64,000 bases of DNA from Fluviicola sp. (lineage in GTDB: Bacteria; Bacteroidota; Bacteroidia; Flavobacteriales_D; Crocinitomicaceae). Location: assembly GCA_029866325.1 (NCBI GenBank), contig JARWZO010000021.1, positions 1 through 64,000 of the forward strand, written 5' to 3'. Under the pieces are notes generated by a model. It searched no databases. It was not told the DNA's origin and saw nothing but the letters and a program-made list of their open reading frames with translations. This document shows, piece after piece, positions 46,556-57,300 of this stretch (its first letter is position 1; the number at the start of each line of letters is the position of its first letter). The translations under genes were made by a program, and so were the position numbers.

Positions 46556-48585
46556 TCTACAACCAATAAATGCTCGAGCCACGGCAAGCGAATCAACTGA
46601 ATCGGCCAAGGGAGTTTATCCAATAAAACATCATACGTTTCGCGCTTTACTTGCAACAGCCATTGACCATCGCGTGCAGAAAGTGCACCTTCGCGTTGCA
46701 AATACGCCTTGCGCAAATTTTCAACCGATAAGTTTTTCCAAGCAGGCACATGTTCCATCACAGCTTTCAGCAATTCTTCTATGAGCAACTGCTGTTGCTC
46801 GGTGATCAATTCCGGTGTATGAACAGGAGTTTCGGGCTGTAAACCAACGAGCACTTTATTAAGCGCAATGTGCGGCTCAAATAGTTCATAATTCGACCCA
46901 AAAACCAAATGCTGGAGTAACCATGATGCCTGTTCCTTAGCCTGTTGATGAATGAATTTCGATTCGACAAACAAGCCGTTTTTCTCAAAATAACGTTCCA
47001 AAAACGGCCACAACACGATCATTCCTGCGTTGCGTACGTATAACTTCTCTGATTCGCTAAACGCATCAATAGCCAATGGAATGGGAGGAATATTTTCCGG
47101 TTCATTGACTGAAACATCATTTGCTACCAACTGAGTAGTATGTGTCTCTTGTAATTTCAACAATAATTCAATGAGGGATTCCGTATCGTGATCCATTGCT
47201 CGCGCAGCATCTGCAGCAGATTCGCTGTCGAGGAGTTGCGTTTTGGTGTTGAAGTCAGCTAAAAATGCAGAAAACCAACTATCGGCTAAAGGATGATTGT
47301 TGAACCGAGCTGTTAATTCTTCCAACCTGATCCAATCCGGATGCATTTTACTTATCTGAAACAAGCGATCAACAGAAGTGAGCAATCTGCCGCGAACAAG
47401 TGATCTCACAACAGCCGGTTCCAGTGTTTCTGTTTGACTGAAAACAGCATAAATCAATGATTCAGGCACCACATTCATCCCTTCTTGAAGGAACCGAACA
47501 TCCTGAAACAGTGCTTCCCAAAACACCAAACGATGGCGTTCTGTTGGAAATGACTGACTTGTCAAGATTCTAAAGAGCTCATGATCAATCGCATTGGATG
47601 GTTGGTCTGAGGGAAGGAGCAACACGAGTAATTTTACCAAATACACATCCGAAAATGCGGCTACAAGTCTTTTACGCATGGCTTTATGCGTCAACCAAGC
47701 TTGTAAATCGGTTTTCAGGGCTTCGGGTCGGTGTTGAATCAACGAGATTATTGCTTGCTCCAACTGCGATTTGGAACTATTTTTTGCCCACCATGGAAAT
47801 AATCCGGTTTGCAAAAAGTAATGCAGGATATTGTGGTTTGAAAGCAGAATCGATTCGCTTACCGGTGCAAATTCCGCTGCGTCGGAAAGCAATCGCTGAC
47901 TTGTCTCATCCTCCTGTCGGTCTGTTTCGTTAACAACCGGTTCAACCAAATCATGATCAACATCATCTTGCGACTGGTAATTAATTTCTATAACCGTAGG
48001 TTCAATTGTTTCCCACTCGTCATCGTCCCATTCATCTTCTTCCGAATTTTCGGTCAACAAATCGTCATCGGTTTGACTTTGCTGTTCAAAAAAGCGGATC
48101 AATTCGTTGCGTCTCCTTTCGGCCTCGGCCTCTTGTTCTTGTAATGAAGTTAGTTCTTGTGTTGTTGTTTCCTCGGGTTGATGTTGCTCAAAAAACGCTG
48201 TCAATTCGCTGAGTTTAACTTCAGCTAAATTCGTAGTCTGACTGTTCGACTGACTTAAACCAAGTTGTGCCGCCAATTCATCGGGATCATCATAAACGGG
48301 AGCTCCGCACAATCTTTCCAATTGTTCATCGAGTGCATCGGCAATTTTATCAATCAGTTCTCTTTCCAGATTATGGAGCGAAATTTCACCTAAATCGAGC
48401 TCCAATCGCGCAATCTGATCTATTTCATGAGCATTGCTATAAGCGCTAAAAAAGCGATCATACATGGGCAGCACCACTCTATTGAACAAGGCAAGCACTT
48501 CCTGTTGAATGGCTTCGGTATCCGATTCATCAGTAAACTCCAGTTCCAACACTTGTTGCCGGATGATGTGCTGCTGCTCGCTCAA
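46549..48585 (-). CDS. eCIS tape-measure protein (CIS_TMP family)
   Basis: 678 residues, read from a TTG at 48585 placed 1 nt after the stop of the previous gene; the upstream ATG at 48590 is in a different frame and stops at once. The N-terminus HIIRQQVLELEFTDESDTEA and HEIDQIARLELDLGEISLHNLERELI match the contractile injection tape-measure family. A Glu/Asp/Gln-rich low-complexity region lies at about residues 150-240, followed by helical repeats and ending GNIALNKVLVGLQP-like and LPWPIQLIRLPWL motifs. Sets tube length in assembly. No ATG alternative is compatible with the family N-terminus. Confidence 0.9.
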   Translation of the reverse strand: MSEQQHIIRQQVLELEFTDESDTEAIQQEVLALFNRVVLPMYDRFFSAYSNAHEIDQIARLELDLGEISLHNLERELIDKIADALDEQLERLCGAPVYDDPDELAAQLGLSQSNSQTTNLAEVKLSELTAFFEQHQPEETTTQELTSLQEQEAEAERRRNELIRFFEQQSQTDDDLLTENSEEDEWDDDEWETIEPTVIEINYQSQDDVDHDLVEPVVNETDRQEDETSQRLLSDAAEFAPVSESILLSNHNILHYFLQTGLFPWWAKNSSKSQLEQAIISLIQHRPEALKTDLQAWLTHKAMRKRLVAAFSDVYLVKLLVLLLPSDQPSNAIDHELFRILTSQSFPTERHRLVFWEALFQDVRFLQEGMNVVPESLIYAVFSQTETLEPAVVRSLVRGRLLTSVDRLFQISKMHPDWIRLEELTARFNNHPLADSWFSAFLADFNTKTQLLDSESAADAARAMDHDTESLIELLLKLQETHTTQLVANDVSVNEPENIPPIPLAIDAFSESEKLYVRNAGMIVLWPFLERYFEKNGLFVESKFIHQQAKEQASWLLQHLVFGSNYELFEPHIALNKVLVGLQPETPVHTPELITEQQQLLIEELLKAVMEHVPAWKNLSVENLRKAYLQREGALSARDGQWLLQVKRETYDVLLDKLPWPIQLIRLPWLEHLLVVEW

Positions 48586-48586
48586 C

Positions 48587-49888
48587 TCATCCTATTTTTA
48601 AAGTAATGATTTTGGTTAATTGAACCGATAATCCGGTGGTCGCTTTTACCGCAAAAACGTTAAATGCTGTTTCTGTTGAAACAGGTCCGGTGGCCAAAAA
48701 CACCGTGTCATCCGGAGCAGTATCAACCGCAAATTCGACCCCGATACGCGCTCTACCGATTCCGTAATTTTTGTGGTAATAACGTCTCCATCCCACTTCG
48801 GCATTGGTTGCATTATTGCGCAGTTGATAATACACACCACGTTGCGGAGGCAATACTTCAATGGTTCCGGTATCACCTGCAGCGCTAATCGGATCGGTAA
48901 CAATGAGGTCACGTGAAGGATCAGGTCTCACCGGAATGGTAATCACAGCAGTCAATTCGCGTTGAAGTCCTGAATCGCGTTTGGTAGCCAAAATACCAAC
49001 GGTTAAATCTTCGGTTAATTTGGTGGTTTTGAGACTCAGCAGTGTTGCATCGTTTTTACCTCTGCCTGATTTACCAATTGTTGTATTCAACAAGGCCGGT
49101 TTATCTGCTTTGTCGTCATCGATATCTTTGAAAATCAATTGGTAGTCGGCAGAAACTTGAGTAGCGTTGAGCAACAACTCAGCTATTGCATTGTAATCGG
49201 TGCCTGCAGCCACAGCATTGAGCGTGACTTGAACGGCAGTATTCGGGAACACCTTTACGGTTGGTTTTGTCACCAAGGTTCCGCCTTCATCTGTTTTCTT
49301 GTTGACTACTTTTACATTCAACACCGTATCTTCTGTAAACGGTAGCGTCGGAATACTCAAATCACCACCGGTTTTAGAATATACATTTTCGCTCAACGCA
49401 TTTCCTTTGGTATCAAAAACCTGGTAGTAATTATTGCTTTGCGTTTCCTGCAAGAACACTGTAACGGGCTGGTTGTATTCGGGTGTTTCAGGAATTAATG
49501 TAAGTGGGATATCTTCATCTACCGTAACTTTGATGGTTACTGTTTGCAGCAACTGTTTTTGAAGTTCTGTTTGTGTTTTCACGGCCGTCACACTGAAGGT
49601 ATAATCTTCCCGCGAAAGAATCTTCGTTTCTATAATAACCTGTTGATCGACCCGCTTTTGAGAACCGGCCATTTTTGTACCTGTTTCATCAAAGAGTGTG
49701 TAATCAACATTTGTTTGCGTGGGATCAATTGTGAGTTTGCCTTTATTTTCATACATCACTACCTTATTTTGGGGTGTAATGGGCAAATCGGGCAAGGGAT
49801 AATTGGAACACAAGGGAAACAAAACCTGATCCATCAGGCTATCCCGGGCAATTCGCAACTGAAAACGATGAGTATCTTCCATGTTCAT
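48587..49888 (-). CDS. eCIS-associated protein with Ig-like repeats
   Basis: 433 residues from the ATG at 49888, which overlaps the stop TGA of the previous gene by 1 nt (TGATG); a TTG three bases earlier is the alternative start. About four to five beta-rich units recur, with themes such as YEN...LTIDPTQTNVDYTLFDETGT, VFLQETQSNNYYQVFDTKGN, and GVYYQLRNNATNAEVG, likely Ig-like domains. I cannot assign a named family. Position between baseplate wedge and tape-measure genes suggests a baseplate, fibre-adaptor or surface role. Confidence 0.7.
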   Translation of the reverse strand: MNMEDTHRFQLRIARDSLMDQVLFPLCSNYPLPDLPITPQNKVVMYENKGKLTIDPTQTNVDYTLFDETGTKMAGSQKRVDQQVIIETKILSREDYTFSVTAVKTQTELQKQLLQTVTIKVTVDEDIPLTLIPETPEYNQPVTVFLQETQSNNYYQVFDTKGNALSENVYSKTGGDLSIPTLPFTEDTVLNVKVVNKKTDEGGTLVTKPTVKVFPNTAVQVTLNAVAAGTDYNAIAELLLNATQVSADYQLIFKDIDDDKADKPALLNTTIGKSGRGKNDATLLSLKTTKLTEDLTVGILATKRDSGLQRELTAVITIPVRPDPSRDLIVTDPISAAGDTGTIEVLPPQRGVYYQLRNNATNAEVGWRRYYHKNYGIGRARIGVEFAVDTAPDDTVFLATGPVSTETAFNVFAVKATTGLSVQLTKIITLKIG

Positions 49889-52458
49889 CAAGTATTACGG
49901 AGTTGTTCTAAAAATTGATAATACGTCGTTTCAAAAACAGCCATTTCTTCTTTATTCAACCAGCGAACGTAAACGGTGAGATGAACAGGAGTTTCTTCGC
50001 GTATCACGCGCTCAATAAACTCGCGGAAATTATTGTCATTCTCTACTTCCGATTTGAAACGGTCTTGCCAATTGGGGAAAACATAGGTTAATTGCAAAGA
50101 GTACGGATCTTTTTTCTGACTCGCACTAATCCACCTTCCTTTCTTTGGCTCATCTGCTGTAAACGGTTTTTCGATGGTAAAATAATCCTGTTGAGATTCA
50201 TCTATTGTAACTATAAATTTGCCGTTATACCCTGCGGTGCCGTTGATCTCTATCAATTCCTGATCTGCTAAACCATGTCCGGTTACTTTGCAACGCGTTA
50301 ATGTTGGATCACCGTCAACAGCGGCAAATTCTTCTACAGGTCTTGTAAGTAACAAAAAGGTGGTGTCTACTTTAGTACGAATCCAGGTTGGTACCAATTC
50401 CTGAATAGCACTTTCGGTGCTTAGTTTTGGAAAAAAGGTGCTTTTGATCACAAATGAATCGGGTAAGACCTGATCTACTTCATAATCTCCATCGTAACCG
50501 GGATCGATTAATGTTCCTGTTCCATTGATTGTAACAATTTCCTTGCTCTGCAATCCATGGGCTTTTGACGTGCATTTGACATACGTATCATCCACCTTTT
50601 CGAAAGCAGTAATATTGCGCGAAACCAAAAAATCGGCATACGCCATGTAATCTTCCGTAATCGGACGAAGGAGAATGTGTTCCAACAAATAAAATCCTTC
50701 CTTGTTTTCTTGTTCTGACAATAAAGAGCCATCTGCTGCCGGAATTCCTAATTTGGCGGCGATTCGTTTTTCCAATCCTGAGCGATTGGTAGGATCATCA
50801 AACGATTCCGTGTAATCAACCGCCTTAAAACGATCAGAACTAATAGCAGGATAATTGCGTAAAAACTGCATTTTATCGCGCATGGATTGTTCGAGCGGCG
50901 CCATGTTTTTGTTAGAAGATTTATTGGAGTAATCAAACAAAAACAGGGAGTAATCGGTAAAACTCTCATTAAAACGCGCCAGCAAATGGTTCAGAAACTT
51001 GTTTTTACGAATCTGGTCGGTTTCCAGTTGGCTTGAATTATCTTCTATCCATGCTTCATAATTCTCCGCCAATAAATCGCCGGCATTCGGTACAATACCA
51101 CTCAACGATTGGTTAAAATAGGTTGTAGCATTTTGCGATTGAAATGAAAACAATTCTTTTACCTGTTCCAGTTGCTGGTGATAATTGGCTATCAACTGAT
51201 CAAAGAAAAGCAGATAAGCCTTCAATTGGCGGGTTTTAGCTTGTTGTTCTAAGCTAGCCGATTCGGGCAATCCCAACTCACCTATCCCATACGCTTTCGG
51301 AAAATGGTGTTGTATAGAGTGGTAATTTCCCGGATTGCGGTAATCGCCATTGGCAAGTACAATATCCCTTTCAGATCTATCAAGTATCGATTGCTCATTT
51401 GCACTCAATAACGTTTCATACAGGTTGGTTACGCTTACGTCGTCTATGGCAATGGTGAGTCCATTCTTAACAAACTTAAGAAGCCCCAAACATTTGGTAA
51501 CATCCAGTTTCGGTGTTTTTTGTTTATCCAATATCAAGCGCCATTTTTCAGAAGATGCGCTGGTAATCAATTCAATATTATTCACTGCGCTCACGCCCTC
51601 AACATCCATTAATTCGCGGATGATATCAGAGGTATGCAATTCTGTTTTGCGGTCGTATTTTAACAATTCATCATTGTCAATAAAACCGTGTTGCAACAAC
51701 GGACCATCTACTATTTCATCGATCTGAAGTCCCTTTTGCAGCATTTCATCGAGTGTATAAAACGAAATAACCGGTGAGATAAATCGCGAAATGCGCAGGA
51801 ATAAATTGGCAGCAAAGGCATTGACATCTTCCACCTCGCCCAATTCAATGCTTCCGTTTAGGTATATCATTTGCGAATCGAGCACGGTGATTTCGGCAAA
51901 GTCTTCCCCCACATTCCGGCACGCCATTAAACGTTTGCGAACAGCCGGCTGCACATCGCCTCCCACATTTTTTTTCTCGATGAATACTTTGTACAATCCC
52001 TTTAAAGGCAATACCACATTTGTTTCATCCGGATTGGTCAACCGCAATGATTTTTCGGTCGGATTCAGATAAATAACCGGATCGGTTTCCGTTGCCAATT
52101 CAACCCAGGCGTTTTTTACATCGGGCACATCAATGATGATTTTGCGGATGTCGAGCAAGGTAACAGGATTGGTAGTGAGAATTTGCGCCGGACTGTATAA
52201 ACTTTCAAAGGTATTACCGTCTTTTCCAGTCAGCAAATCGTCTATGTCATAATCGATACGATAACTCAAATCGGTGAGCGCATAGCACAACTGATCCAAA
52301 ATTGTTACACCCGGATCGTGTAAGTTATAATCCGTCCAGATGGAGCCTGAAAGTCGTTGCAGGTGTTTGATTCCTTCATCGCGCAGCCATTGAAAATCCA
52401 TTCCTTTCTCGGTGAGCGGAGCGTTTGAAATGGTTTGAGATGTATTTAAAGTTTCCAT
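49888..52458 (-). CDS. eCIS baseplate wedge-type protein with HGL repeats
   Basis: 856 residues. The N-terminus (LQRLSGSIWTDYNLHDPGVTILDQLCYALTDLSYR, in pieces: WTDYNLHDPGVTILDQL, ALTDLSYRIDYD) carries the W-x-D/N-Y-x-x-H-D-P-G motif seen in J/gp6-like baseplate wedge proteins. Two internal repeats from about residue 615 to 780 share HGL-x5-I-x-I-N-G-T...G-Y-x-G and F.I motifs (SKAHGLQSKEIVTINGTGTL, TGHGLADQELIEINGTAGYN). The C-terminus again is J/gp6-like (LQLTYVFPNWQDRF...HLTVYVRWL). In the middle of the eCIS operon. Confidence 0.82.
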   Translation of the reverse strand: METLNTSQTISNAPLTEKGMDFQWLRDEGIKHLQRLSGSIWTDYNLHDPGVTILDQLCYALTDLSYRIDYDIDDLLTGKDGNTFESLYSPAQILTTNPVTLLDIRKIIIDVPDVKNAWVELATETDPVIYLNPTEKSLRLTNPDETNVVLPLKGLYKVFIEKKNVGGDVQPAVRKRLMACRNVGEDFAEITVLDSQMIYLNGSIELGEVEDVNAFAANLFLRISRFISPVISFYTLDEMLQKGLQIDEIVDGPLLQHGFIDNDELLKYDRKTELHTSDIIRELMDVEGVSAVNNIELITSASSEKWRLILDKQKTPKLDVTKCLGLLKFVKNGLTIAIDDVSVTNLYETLLSANEQSILDRSERDIVLANGDYRNPGNYHSIQHHFPKAYGIGELGLPESASLEQQAKTRQLKAYLLFFDQLIANYHQQLEQVKELFSFQSQNATTYFNQSLSGIVPNAGDLLAENYEAWIEDNSSQLETDQIRKNKFLNHLLARFNESFTDYSLFLFDYSNKSSNKNMAPLEQSMRDKMQFLRNYPAISSDRFKAVDYTESFDDPTNRSGLEKRIAAKLGIPAADGSLLSEQENKEGFYLLEHILLRPITEDYMAYADFLVSRNITAFEKVDDTYVKCTSKAHGLQSKEIVTINGTGTLIDPGYDGDYEVDQVLPDSFVIKSTFFPKLSTESAIQELVPTWIRTKVDTTFLLLTRPVEEFAAVDGDPTLTRCKVTGHGLADQELIEINGTAGYNGKFIVTIDESQQDYFTIEKPFTADEPKKGRWISASQKKDPYSLQLTYVFPNWQDRFKSEVENDNNFREFIERVIREETPVHLTVYVRWLNKEEMAVFETTYYQFLEQLRNT

Positions 52459-52473
52459 GTCCGGAGTAAAAAA

Positions 52474-54285
52474 TCAATAAACTATTTCTGTATCCACTCC
52501 ACGAAAGTGATACGGTAAACCGCCGGGGTTTCTCAACACCAGCTGTAACATCGACGGAACAGCCGAAGCGCTTTTAACCAATTGTGCTTTAACAATCTCT
52601 TTCGGAATCAGGATGGATTGTGGTCTGGAATATGCACGTCCGGAATAGAGCATTTTTCCAATCCCGATAAACGCATCAGACGGACTAAAAACTTGTTTAT
52701 TACTTCCGACACTAATTAAGAGGGTTCCCCCATGCCAACCGGAATTGTGTTCATAAAATGTCACCAATAAGTCTCTATCGGGGTCTACTACTTTTACATA
52801 AATGTTGGATGTAGAGATGGGTTCAACTTTTACCAAACCTTCATTGTTCCAAATTCCCACCCATTTCAAATCATTGCTTGCATTACCATTCAATCCCCAA
52901 TGCAATACCAAACCGGGATGCTGTGTGAATCCATATTGGTTGGGTACCAATGCAAAACCGGATAAGAAAAATACTGCCGGATGATTGGTATAATAATTAA
53001 ATCCGGTAGTAATAATAAACTTCAGGTTACCATTATTGCTATAGGTTGAGACCTGTGTGGCAGTAATCGGGAAAGTCATCCAGGCATGTTCATTTACTTC
53101 TTTGGTGGCATTGCGTGGACCAATCAAGTAAGAAGACATATTACCGGCTACCGCCGAGCCATCATTAGGCAAACCACTCGCACTACCATTGGCGTTATTG
53201 GATGACCGTGCAATTTTAACGCAATTGTTACCACTTGAATCACACAACCAAACGGTTATTACTGACCAACGATCACGATCAATTCCCGACACTAAAAGCG
53301 CATTGTGGACATTTGGAGTAGTTGGAAGAGTTAAATAGATGCCATTTACAGGTGGTGTATCTGTTCCTACTGCTTCTGTTGAAAGATTACTGAGCGTAAA
53401 CATGCTTTTGTAAAACCACGGAACAAAATTGTTGTACTTATCAAACACGGCAGCACCTCTTACACTCAATTGTGCTGTTGGATCTGCACCATTTTCAGCA
53501 ATAGTTGTTGTTCCATCCCAACAATAACTTGGTGTTCCATAAGGACGGTAATCTCTGCGAACTTGCGGCTGTACCCAATTGGCATCTCCATTCAGATCGG
53601 AAGTTAACACCTTTCCAACTCCTTGATTTCCTATTTTTAAGCTAACAGTACCTTTTACGTCTAACTTGGCTTTAGGTGAACTTGTTCCGATTCCTACATT
53701 GCCGCTTGGTAGTAGAGCCAAATGATTGAGAGGTGAGGCTTGTGTGCCGATTGTTAGGATATTCCCTCCGGGTTCCTCATTCGCTTCTTCCTTATAAGCG
53801 ATGTAACCTATATCTGTTGGTCGGTTAGATTTTGTTTTGAAAACGATGGAACTTTGTCCTTTGAGATCGCCGTGTTCCAAAACCAAAGCTCCGGAATCGG
53901 AAGCCGGAACACTTCCTGTTTCTTCATATACATGCAAACGCCCTGAAGGTGTTTTGGTACCAATACCGGTTTTCCCCGATTCGGAATCGATGAACAAACG
54001 CGGAAGATCATTGCCATTGAGTAGCAAAAACCCCGGACGGTCGCCGATTTTCTGACTCAACTTCCAAGTAGGCTTTACGTCAGAAAACTTTGCATAAAAA
54101 TGGAATAAATCCTGCGTATTCCCAGCCGATTCAATAGCCAAAGGACCATCCTGTATTTTGGCAATTCCATCTTCTTTCTGGTTTAAGCCTGCGTCGATAA
54201 AATCCTTAAAATTTTGCTCGGTAGGTGCGGCATTCGACCTGAAATAACTTTTCAGTTGCGTGCGGTCTTTTTTTGTGTTCTCCAT
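52474..54285 (-). CDS. eCIS tail-fibre-like protein, single-repeat paralogue
   Basis: 603 residues. It shares with its two upstream paralogues an N-terminal anchor (KDRTQLKSYF, SNAAPTEQNFKDFIDAGLNQ, KEDGIAK). Then come one copy of the LHVYEETG...LVLEHGDLKGQSSIVFK unit and a GNVGIGT motif, followed by a C-terminal about 370-residue domain (VRRDYRPYGTPSYCWDG...PYHFRGVDTEIVY) shared with the 54311 protein but not with the 57555 protein. Probably a receptor-binding fibre of the injection system. No S74 domain. 15 bp before the next gene. Confidence 0.85.
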   Translation of the reverse strand: MENTKKDRTQLKSYFRSNAAPTEQNFKDFIDAGLNQKEDGIAKIQDGPLAIESAGNTQDLFHFYAKFSDVKPTWKLSQKIGDRPGFLLLNGNDLPRLFIDSESGKTGIGTKTPSGRLHVYEETGSVPASDSGALVLEHGDLKGQSSIVFKTKSNRPTDIGYIAYKEEANEEPGGNILTIGTQASPLNHLALLPSGNVGIGTSSPKAKLDVKGTVSLKIGNQGVGKVLTSDLNGDANWVQPQVRRDYRPYGTPSYCWDGTTTIAENGADPTAQLSVRGAAVFDKYNNFVPWFYKSMFTLSNLSTEAVGTDTPPVNGIYLTLPTTPNVHNALLVSGIDRDRWSVITVWLCDSSGNNCVKIARSSNNANGSASGLPNDGSAVAGNMSSYLIGPRNATKEVNEHAWMTFPITATQVSTYSNNGNLKFIITTGFNYYTNHPAVFFLSGFALVPNQYGFTQHPGLVLHWGLNGNASNDLKWVGIWNNEGLVKVEPISTSNIYVKVVDPDRDLLVTFYEHNSGWHGGTLLISVGSNKQVFSPSDAFIGIGKMLYSGRAYSRPQSILIPKEIVKAQLVKSASAVPSMLQLVLRNPGGLPYHFRGVDTEIVY

Positions 54286-54310
54286 GTCAATATCTATTAT
54301 TCACTATTTA

Positions 54311-57300
54311 TTAGAAGAAAATCTCTGTATCAACTCCTCTGAAATAGAAGGGGGTGCTTCCACCATTGCGACATTTTAGCTGCAATGTGTTCGAAACGCC
54401 GGCAGCTGTTTTATTGATCAATTGCGCTTTTACTATTTCCTTTGGAATAAGAATGGATTCGGGACGCATAAAGTTCTTGCTTTCGTATAATTTGGGTCCG
54501 ATACCGCTAAAACCGGGTGAAAGTCCAAAAACATTAGTATCTCCACCAACATTGATCAGCAAAGTTCCTCCGTACCAGCCATTGTTGTGCTCGTAGAACG
54601 TCACCAATAAATCCTGATCGGGATCAATTACTTTTACATGAACGGTTCCTGTAGCGTTTGCTTCAATGCGCACCAATCCTTCATTTTGGAACCAATCGTT
54701 CCAGACAACATTGGTTGCCACAGCAGAATTGAGACCCCAATGTACCGTTACACCCGGGTGTTGCACAAAACCGTAAGGATTGGGAGCAAGTGCAAATCCG
54801 GAAAGGTAGAGCAAGCCGGTTTCTCCGTTGTTTTGAGAAGAAGTAATAATAAACTTGAGGTTTCCTCCACTGATATAACCCGAAACTTGCTGAACCGTTA
54901 TCGGGAATGTCATCCAGGCATGTTCACGTGTTTCTTTCACATTATTCCGTGGTCCGATCAGATAAGAAGACGTAAGTGTTGAACCACCAATCGCGGCATT
55001 ATTGGAAGATCGCATTAGTTTTACCGGATTGTTTCCATTTGCATCGCACAACCAAACTGAGAAAACACTCCAACGGTCAAAGTCAATGGTTGACAATAAC
55101 AAGGCATTGTGTACATCTGGAGTTGCCGGTAAGGTTAGGTAAATTCCATTTGCAGGAGCCCCATCATTTGCCATTGCTTCCATGGATAGATTTCCCAGCG
55201 AAAACATGCATTTGTTACCCCATTTCCCAAAATTGGCATATTTACCGAAATTGGCAGAGCCACGAATACTCAATTGTACTTGCGGATCAGCCCCTTTATC
55301 GTTTACTCCATCTACACCATCCCATAAGTAAGTTGGTTTTCCGTAAGGTCTAAAATCGCGTCGAACTTCAACCCGTTTCCAGACTGCAGTGCCTTCTGAA
55401 TCGACAGACGTTAAAACTCTTCCCTCACCTTGAGACCCGTCAGTAATACGTACCTTGCCGATTACTTCTAGTTTTACCTTCGGTGATAGAGTTCCTATTC
55501 CTACATTTCCAGTTGGCATTAATGCAATGTGGTCATCGCCATCATTTTGTGTACCAATCGTAAGCACCGCTGCTTCGTTGGAGATTGCACTGTTATTGTC
55601 TTTGTAAGATATGAAAGCAAAATCGCTGGTAGGATTGACGGCGCTTTTAAACAAAATAGAACTTTCTCCACCTGCATTGCCATGCTCCAGAACCAACGTT
55701 CCTGTGTTTAAGTTTGCGGCGGTTCCTGTGGCTTCAAACAAATGTAAACGCCCGGTTGGTAAATTGGTTCCTATTCCAGTGTTACCACCACGCTGAATGG
55801 TTACTTTCGTATTGCTGGTCAAACTATCCCAAGCATTGGAGAATTTGAGTGATTGACTGTCTTTATTGTCTACACCTATACTCCAACCAGTCACACCGCT
55901 TACATCCAGCGAAAGAAAAGGGTTACCTGAAGTTTGTCCTGTAACACGTGCAGTAAGAATGGCATCCTGACCTGCATTGGCTGATTCATTCAAGACATAC
56001 AATCCGTTTCCACCCGGATTACCGCCACCACTGGCTTTTATATGCAATTTTGCCAACGGAGTATTAGTTCCGACACCAACATTACCACTCGACATAAGTG
56101 CTATGTGATCATTGGAATCGTTTTGTGTGCTGATGGTTAAAATGTTGGCTTCTCCTCCTCCACCGAGCGTCGCGTCGTCTTGAAATGCAATGTAGGCGTA
56201 ATCGGAACCGGAATTATTTTTGCTTTTGAAAACAATGGAACTTTGTCCGCCAACATCACCGTGCTCCAGCACAATTGTACCTGCTGTAGGTGAGGGTTTG
56301 GTTCCTGTGGATTCATATAAGTGTAACTTTCCAGCAGGAACAACCACACCGAGTCCTAAATTTCCGTTTCGCTGAAGGGTCATTTTCGGATCGGCAACTA
56401 AATTGGACGCATTCGCCGAAAACTTGAACGATTGATTGTCTTTGTTGTCGACCCCTACACTCCATCCATTTGAGGAACCGTTAATATCTAAGGAAATAAA
56501 CGGATTACCGCCACTCGTGCTGTTAACACGAGCACCGATGATGGCATCCTGACCCGCAGAAGCTGTATCATTTGCTACCAATAAACCGTTTCCTTGCGGA
56601 TTGGCATTTCCGGTAGCCGTAATGTGCAATTTTGACAATGGTGAGGCTGTGCCAATTCCGACATTTCCTCTACCGTTAACACGCATCACCTCTCGTGAGC
56701 TTGCCGTATTGCATTCCCAAGTATTGAAGGTCAAATCAGCAGCATTACCGCCATTGTTTGTGCCATCTTTTACGATGACATCCATTCCGGCATATTCGTT
56801 CACAACAGCACCAAAGCGCACTTTTGTTCCTTTATTTGCTGCACTGTGTTGATCGGCCGGAGCATCACCCGTTCCGATCACAGCACCTGCCTTGACATCC
56901 ACAAAGGTTTTGGGTTGTGTTCGCCCAATTCCAAGGTTTCCACTTGGCATAAGAGCTATATGATCGTTTGGATCATTTTGAACACCAATGGTCAACAAAC
57001 ACGATTCTCCGGAAGCACCTGCGTCGTCTTTGAAAGAAACGAAGCCGAAGTCACTTCCGGCATTGACTTTACTCTTAAAGATGATGGAACTTTGTCCGCC
57101 TGAATCGCCATGTTCCAAAATCACAGTTCCGGCAGTAGGTGTTGGAGCTGTGCCCAGATCTTCAAAAACATGTAATTTTCCTACCGGCAATCCTGTTCCG
57201 ACGCCCACATTTCCATTGGCTGTATCGATGAAGAGTTTCGGAGTGGTTTTCATGGTGCTGGTAAACAACGAAAAACCCGGTCGATCACCCGATTTCTGAC

